9,574 bases of DNA from assembly GCA_003219675.1 (NCBI GenBank), contig QHPW01000392.1:1-9574 (forward strand). The letters are read 5' to 3'. Below, in pieces: positions 6,632 through 9,574 of the stretch. How positions within the stretch are numbered: the stretch's first letter is position 1; each line of letters begins with the position of its first letter. The position numbers were made by a program, and so were the translations under genes. Source of the stretch: Verrucomicrobiota bacterium (GTDB lineage Bacteria; Verrucomicrobiota; Verrucomicrobiia; Limisphaerales; AV2). The notes beneath the pieces are model-generated. The model was given only the letters and a program-made list of their open reading frames with translations, was not told the origin of the DNA and did not search any database.

Positions 6632-6808
6632 ATGGGAAGGGCCAGGGTTGCACCCCGCCTCGAAACCCGTCGCGCTTGTCTCTTGATGCCGGCTTTAGCG
6701 GCGGCTATTCTGGTGGGCGCAGTGGTCGTGGGCAAAAACCGTTCACGCGCCGCCGCACGTCGAGCGCGTCTTCGTCAACCGGCGCGGCGCGTCGGCAGGA
6801 CGATTTGA
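6632..6808 (+). CDS. Doubtful small membrane peptide upstream of rhaB
   Basis: A 58-codon frame from ATG 6632 (or 40 codons from ATG 6686) ends three bases before the rhaB start. It reads as one hydrophobic segment (MPALAAAILVGAVVVG) followed by an Arg-rich tail (about 24 residues). The tail composition may reflect only GC-rich spacer sequence. The longer start lies in a repeat. No ribosome site was found. I recognise no family. Confidence 0.15.
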   Translation: MGRARVAPRLETRRACLLMPALAAAILVGAVVVGKNRSRAAARRARLRQPARRVGRTI

Positions 6809-6811
6809 ATT

Positions 6812-8275
6812 ATGACGACCTACTACATTGCCTGCGACCTGGGCGCTGAAAGCGGCCGCGTGATTGAGGGAACACTCAACAACGGCAAGCTGATGCTGAG
6901 TGAGGCCCACCGTTTTTCAAACCAACCCATCAAGGACAAAACCTCGCTCTACTGGGACATCCCGCAATTGTTCCAGGAAGTCCTGATCGGCCTGCGCAAA
7001 GTCGCCGAGCGCGAGGATCCTGTCGCCGGCGTCAGTTGCGATTCCTGGGGTGTGGATTACATGCTGTTCGAATCGGACGGCTCGCTGATGACGCCGACCT
7101 ACCATTATCGCGACCCCCGTTCCCAGGCCGGCATGAAGGAAGTTCTGGCCAAAGTTCCGTGGGAAACCATTTACGCGGAAACCGGCATTCAAAAGATGCC
7201 GATCAATACGTTGTTTCAGTTGGGCGCAGAGAAATCGAAACGCTTCGGCAAAGCGCACCAGTTGCTGTCGATCGCGGACGGGTTCAATTTTCTGCTTTCA
7301 GGCGCGGCCAAATCCGAAGTCTCCATGGCCAGCACGACACAGCTCTACAATCCGATCACGAAGAACTGGTCGGACAAATTGATTCATGCGCTGCGGTTGC
7401 CGCCGAAGCTCCTGCCGCCCATTGTCGGTTCGGGGACCGTCCTCGGGCCGTTGCGCTCCGACCTTGCCCAGCAAACCAAGTTGGAGGATGCGCAAGTCAT
7501 CGCCTCCTGTTCGCACGACACGGCCGCCGCCGTGGCGGCCCTGCCGGCCGCCGGGCAAAACTGGGCCTTCCTGAGCTCCGGCACCTGGTCGTTGATGGGG
7601 GTCGAAGTGCCCGAGCCGATCATCAACGACACCAGTCGGGAACTGAATTTCACGAACGAAATCGGCTACGGCGACACCGTGCGCCTCCTGAAAAACATCG
7701 CCGGACTCTGGATCGTCCAGGAATGCCGCCATTACTGGGCCGAGAAAGAGCAGGACCTGGACTATGATGTGCTGACGCATCTGGCCGCCTCTTCTCCCCC
7801 GTTCGAATCCCTGATCAATCCCGCCGACCCGCGCTTTCTGGAACCGGGCGACATGCCGGCCAAGGTTCAGGCCTTCTGCAAGGAGACTCGCCAGCCTGTG
7901 CCGCGCAAACCCGGCCCCATCATCCGCTGCATCCTGGAGAGCCTTGCGCTGCTCTACCGCAAAACTTTGCAGGAAATCGAAAACGTCACCGGCCGGAAAA
8001 TCGAGCGGCTGCACATCGTCGGCGGCGGCACCAGGAACAGTTTGCTGAATCATTTTACCGCCAACGCGCTGCAGATTCCCGTCGTCATCGGCCCGGCCGA
8101 AGCAACCGCGGCAGGCAACGTCCTCGTGCAAGCGATGGCGCTCGGACATGTGCCCTCGCTCGAACAAGCGCGCAAGATCGCCCGTGACTCCTTCGACACG
8201 GAGATCATCCAGCCGCACGCCGCCGCCTGGATCGCCGCGTTCGCGCGTCTGGAAAAACTGTTCGTCAAGGGCTGA
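6812..8275 (+). CDS. rhaB: Rhamnulokinase (FGGY family)
   Basis: RhaB phosphorylates L-rhamnulose to L-rhamnulose 1-phosphate, the second step of L-rhamnose breakdown, using ATP in the cytoplasm. The 487-residue length matches the family. Motifs seen are ACDLGAESGRVIEG at the amino end (first phosphate-binding loop), CDSWGVDYMLFESDG (76-90), YHYRDPR (97-103), GIQKMPINTLFQL (125-137), SCSHDTAAAVAALP with putative catalytic Asp236, LSSGTWSLMGVE (254-265), and HIVGGGTRNSLLNHF with adenosine-site glycines near 404-406. The ATG at 6812 is preceded by a weak AGGA (6797-6800). It is the only plus-strand gene here. No rhamnose isomerase, aldolase or regulator is in the window. Its stop is 3 bases from that of the convergent lipoprotein gene. 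Confidence 0.95.
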   Translation: MTTYYIACDLGAESGRVIEGTLNNGKLMLSEAHRFSNQPIKDKTSLYWDIPQLFQEVLIGLRKVAEREDPVAGVSCDSWGVDYMLFESDGSLMTPTYHYRDPRSQAGMKEVLAKVPWETIYAETGIQKMPINTLFQLGAEKSKRFGKAHQLLSIADGFNFLLSGAAKSEVSMASTTQLYNPITKNWSDKLIHALRLPPKLLPPIVGSGTVLGPLRSDLAQQTKLEDAQVIASCSHDTAAAVAALPAAGQNWAFLSSGTWSLMGVEVPEPIINDTSRELNFTNEIGYGDTVRLLKNIAGLWIVQECRHYWAEKEQDLDYDVLTHLAASSPPFESLINPADPRFLEPGDMPAKVQAFCKETRQPVPRKPGPIIRCILESLALLYRKTLQEIENVTGRKIERLHIVGGGTRNSLLNHFTANALQIPVVIGPAEATAAGNVLVQAMALGHVPSLEQARKIARDSFDTEIIQPHAAAWIAAFARLEKLFVKG

Positions 8276-8278
8276 CCG

Positions 8279-8911
8279 CTACGGGTTCCAACAGCTGTGG
8301 CCGCAGGCATAACTGTAAGCGAAGATTGCGCCCGCCACCACCGCGACCACCACAACCACGACGATCACGTCGCCCGTGGTGGCCAAAGGCGTCAATAGCG
8401 CGCGCCGGACTTCGCTGCCCCGATCCACATAAACCGGCAGGGCATAAGGACCCAGGTCGGTCCCGAACCAAATCAAAGTGAACTCCTGACCGTCCCCGGA
8501 AATTTTCACGAGAATTACGTCTCCGAAGGCCGCGTTTGTGTTCCCGGCTTCGGCTACCGGAACCAGTTTCAGCTCCGCGACTTTCCCGGGGCTGATGAAT
8601 TTCGGTCTCTTGCGGTCTTCCAGCCGGCGAACGTTCGATCTGAAGAAAAACGCGCGGCGCCGAATCGAATCGTTCTTCTCGCGCAACTCATCGTAAGTCA
8701 CCAACACATCCTTGCTGTCGGGAGTGCGATACAATTTCAGATTCGGTTTCGACGCCGGCATGCACCGGTTGACTCCGCCGGCATCCCAGAGCCGCCCGGT
8801 GATCGTGGATTCACGCATCGTGTCGCAGCCGGTCGCCAGCGGCGTCAGGGAGACCGCGAGCACGCAGGCGGCGAATTGCCGCAGTCGGTCAGGTTCTCTG
8901 ATGTTTCCCAT
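8279..8911 (-). CDS. Lipoprotein of unknown function with valine-rich C-terminal helix
   Basis: From ATG 8911 the product has 210 residues: a signal peptide, a lipobox-like PLATGC with Cys29, then a polar middle (30-180) and a membrane segment of almost only Val and Ala (VIVVVVVVAVVAGAIFAY, 182-199) just before a Cys-containing tail (YACGHSCWNP). A GAGAGG ribosome site (8916-8921) lies 4 bases before ATG, the clearest in the window, and decides the start over an upstream in-frame codon at 9031 that would add 40 residues without a signal peptide. The middle contains TITGRLWDAGGVNRCMP and LIWFGTDLGPYALPVYVDRG. I do not recognise the family. The two potential membrane anchors, one lipid and one helix, are unusual. 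It may follow the protease gene in one transcript (144-base gap). Confidence 0.8.
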   Translation of the reverse strand: MGNIREPDRLRQFAACVLAVSLTPLATGCDTMRESTITGRLWDAGGVNRCMPASKPNLKLYRTPDSKDVLVTYDELREKNDSIRRRAFFFRSNVRRLEDRKRPKFISPGKVAELKLVPVAEAGNTNAAFGDVILVKISGDGQEFTLIWFGTDLGPYALPVYVDRGSEVRRALLTPLATTGDVIVVVVVVAVVAGAIFAYSYACGHSCWNP

Positions 8912-8915
8912 ATCG

Positions 8916-8921
8916 CCTCTC
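8916..8921 (-). promoter_or_regulatory. Ribosome binding site deciding the lipoprotein start
   Basis: GAGAGG on the minus strand sits 4 bases before ATG 8911. It is the only good Shine-Dalgarno match next to a gene start in this window and supports the short form of the lipoprotein. Confidence 0.6.
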
Positions 8922-9055
8922 GCAATTAATACTCCGGCCCTGGAGTTTGTTTCGACTTGAAAAGAACCTCTGGCCTTTCGAAACAAACCGGCGCCACCGC
9001 GTCGTTCGACGAACCGCAAACACAGACCCACCTCGGTTGCAATCGGGGGGCTCGG

Positions 9056-9574
9056 TCAATTCGACTCGCCGACATACCAAAGCAGCATGGCGACTTGAAT
9101 TGTCGCCACCAGGTTCATCAGACTGTGCATGAGAATCGTCGGGATGATGGAGCTTGTCTTCAGTCGCGCATAACCCAGCAACAGACCGACAACAAAGATG
9201 GTCGCAACACCAAACCAGTCGTATTGAAAGTGGATCACCGACCACAACAACGAAGTCAGGAGGATTGCGCCACGGCCGCCAATTCGCGAACGGCTGAGCC
9301 CGGCAAAAAGAAATCCTCGGAAAAAGACTTCTTCATTGAGCGGCGCCAGGATGACCATGGCAAACCACAACAACGGCGGGGACCAGGCGGTCTTGTACGA
9401 TTCAACGATCACATCGGGAACAATGGGCCGTCCCAACAGCGCGCTCAGGCCGTCTGACAGCGCCCCCACCAACAGCAACCCGATGCACCAGCGAAGAAGT
9501 TGCTTCGCGGGCAGGCGCTTCAGTCCGAGGTAATCGGAAACCGAAATGCCTTTCCGAATCCAGGCAAACAACCA
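9056..9574 (-). CDS. CPBP-family intramembrane glutamic protease (5' end beyond window)
   Basis: CPBP (CAAX-processing/bacteriocin-immunity type) proteases are multi-pass membrane proteins with Glu and His catalytic residues. The 172 visible residues show all main motifs: NEEVFFRGFLFAG (EExxxR motif), LLWSVIHFQYDW (conserved His), FVVGLLLGYAR, and HSLMNL (HxxxN). Hydrophobic stretches around RWCIGLLLVGAL, PLLWFAMVILA, AILLTSLLWSVIHF, VATIFVVGLLLGY and LVATIQVAMLLWY give about five helices. The frame is open to the right edge and begins with WLFAWIRKGIS, so more amino-terminal sequence, probably one or more helices, lies beyond. Substrate unknown; no bacteriocin genes are nearby. Confidence 0.88.
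   Translation of the reverse strand, partial: WLFAWIRKGISVSDYLGLKRLPAKQLLRWCIGLLLVGALSDGLSALLGRPIVPDVIVESYKTAWSPPLLWFAMVILAPLNEEVFFRGFLFAGLSRSRIGGRGAILLTSLLWSVIHFQYDWFGVATIFVVGLLLGYARLKTSSIIPTILMHSLMNLVATIQVAMLLWYVGESN

Larger units (their letters stand above)
6239..6811. other. Repeat mosaic between propeller lipoprotein and rhaB
   Basis: This 573-base divergent spacer contains the promoter candidate, a GGCCGCAGCGGCC palindrome (6296-6308), a tandem heptamer (6340-6374), an inverted pair GTTCATGG/CCATGAAC (6381-6388 and 6423-6430), and two large palindromes (6423-6526 and 6558-6631). GGTTCATGGGAAG occurs twice (6380-6392 and 6627-6639). The last 170 bases before rhaB lack repeats but hold a doubtful small frame (6632-6808). 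Confidence 0.75.

Noticed and set aside
6006..6735. Several 130-170 codon frames on both strands
   Set aside because: They translate repeats (for example SNIEHPTPNIE and VLVLILVLVL strings) or overlap the propeller lipoprotein out of frame.
7298..8218. 306-codon minus-strand open frame
   Set aside because: Antisense shadow of rhaB; composition only, no motif.

Overview
The window most resembles a chromosome segment from a verrucomicrobial bacterium or a close PVC relative. Three things point there: a type II secretion/pseudopilin-like protein with an FTLIELLVVIAIIAILA amino end and a long Asp/Gly/Pro-rich globular part, several small lipoproteins, and GC-rich spacers packed with palindromic repeats. 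The taxon is inferred from gene style and is not proven. Eight protein genes are supported. All lie on the minus strand except rhaB. Shine-Dalgarno sequences are weak or absent, apart from the lipoprotein at 8279-8911.

From right to left along the minus strand: a CPBP-family intramembrane protease (9056-9574, amino end cut by the window edge); a lipoprotein of unknown function with a valine-rich carboxy-terminal membrane helix (8279-8911); then, on the plus strand and converging on it with 3 bases between stop codons, rhamnulokinase rhaB (6812-8275). A 573-base spacer (6239-6811) is a mosaic of palindromes and tandem heptamers. Left of it lie a beta-propeller lipoprotein (5279-6238), malonyl-CoA:ACP transacylase fabD (4249-5193), a pseudopilin-like protein (3187-4035), a small lipoprotein (2617-3048), a secreted SGNH/GDSL hydrolase (1468-2586), and a BNR/Asp-box sialidase-like protein (1-1121, carboxy end cut by the window edge).

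The small lipoprotein and the GDSL hydrolase are 30 bases apart and may be co-transcribed. The sialidase-like gene follows after a 346-base repeat-filled spacer. Together these look like envelope or exported functions, possibly for polysaccharide or glycan breakdown, and rhaB would handle rhamnose released from such material. fabD and rhaB both sit away from their usual partner genes.

No CRISPR array, transposase, tRNA, rRNA or defence system was seen. The most unusual content is the repeats. Three palindromes with unrelated cores share TGAAC...GTTCA ends. A separate element occurs twice, each time just upstream of a minus-strand gene. Two unrelated 7-base tandem repeats are also present. These may be small non-autonomous mobile elements.
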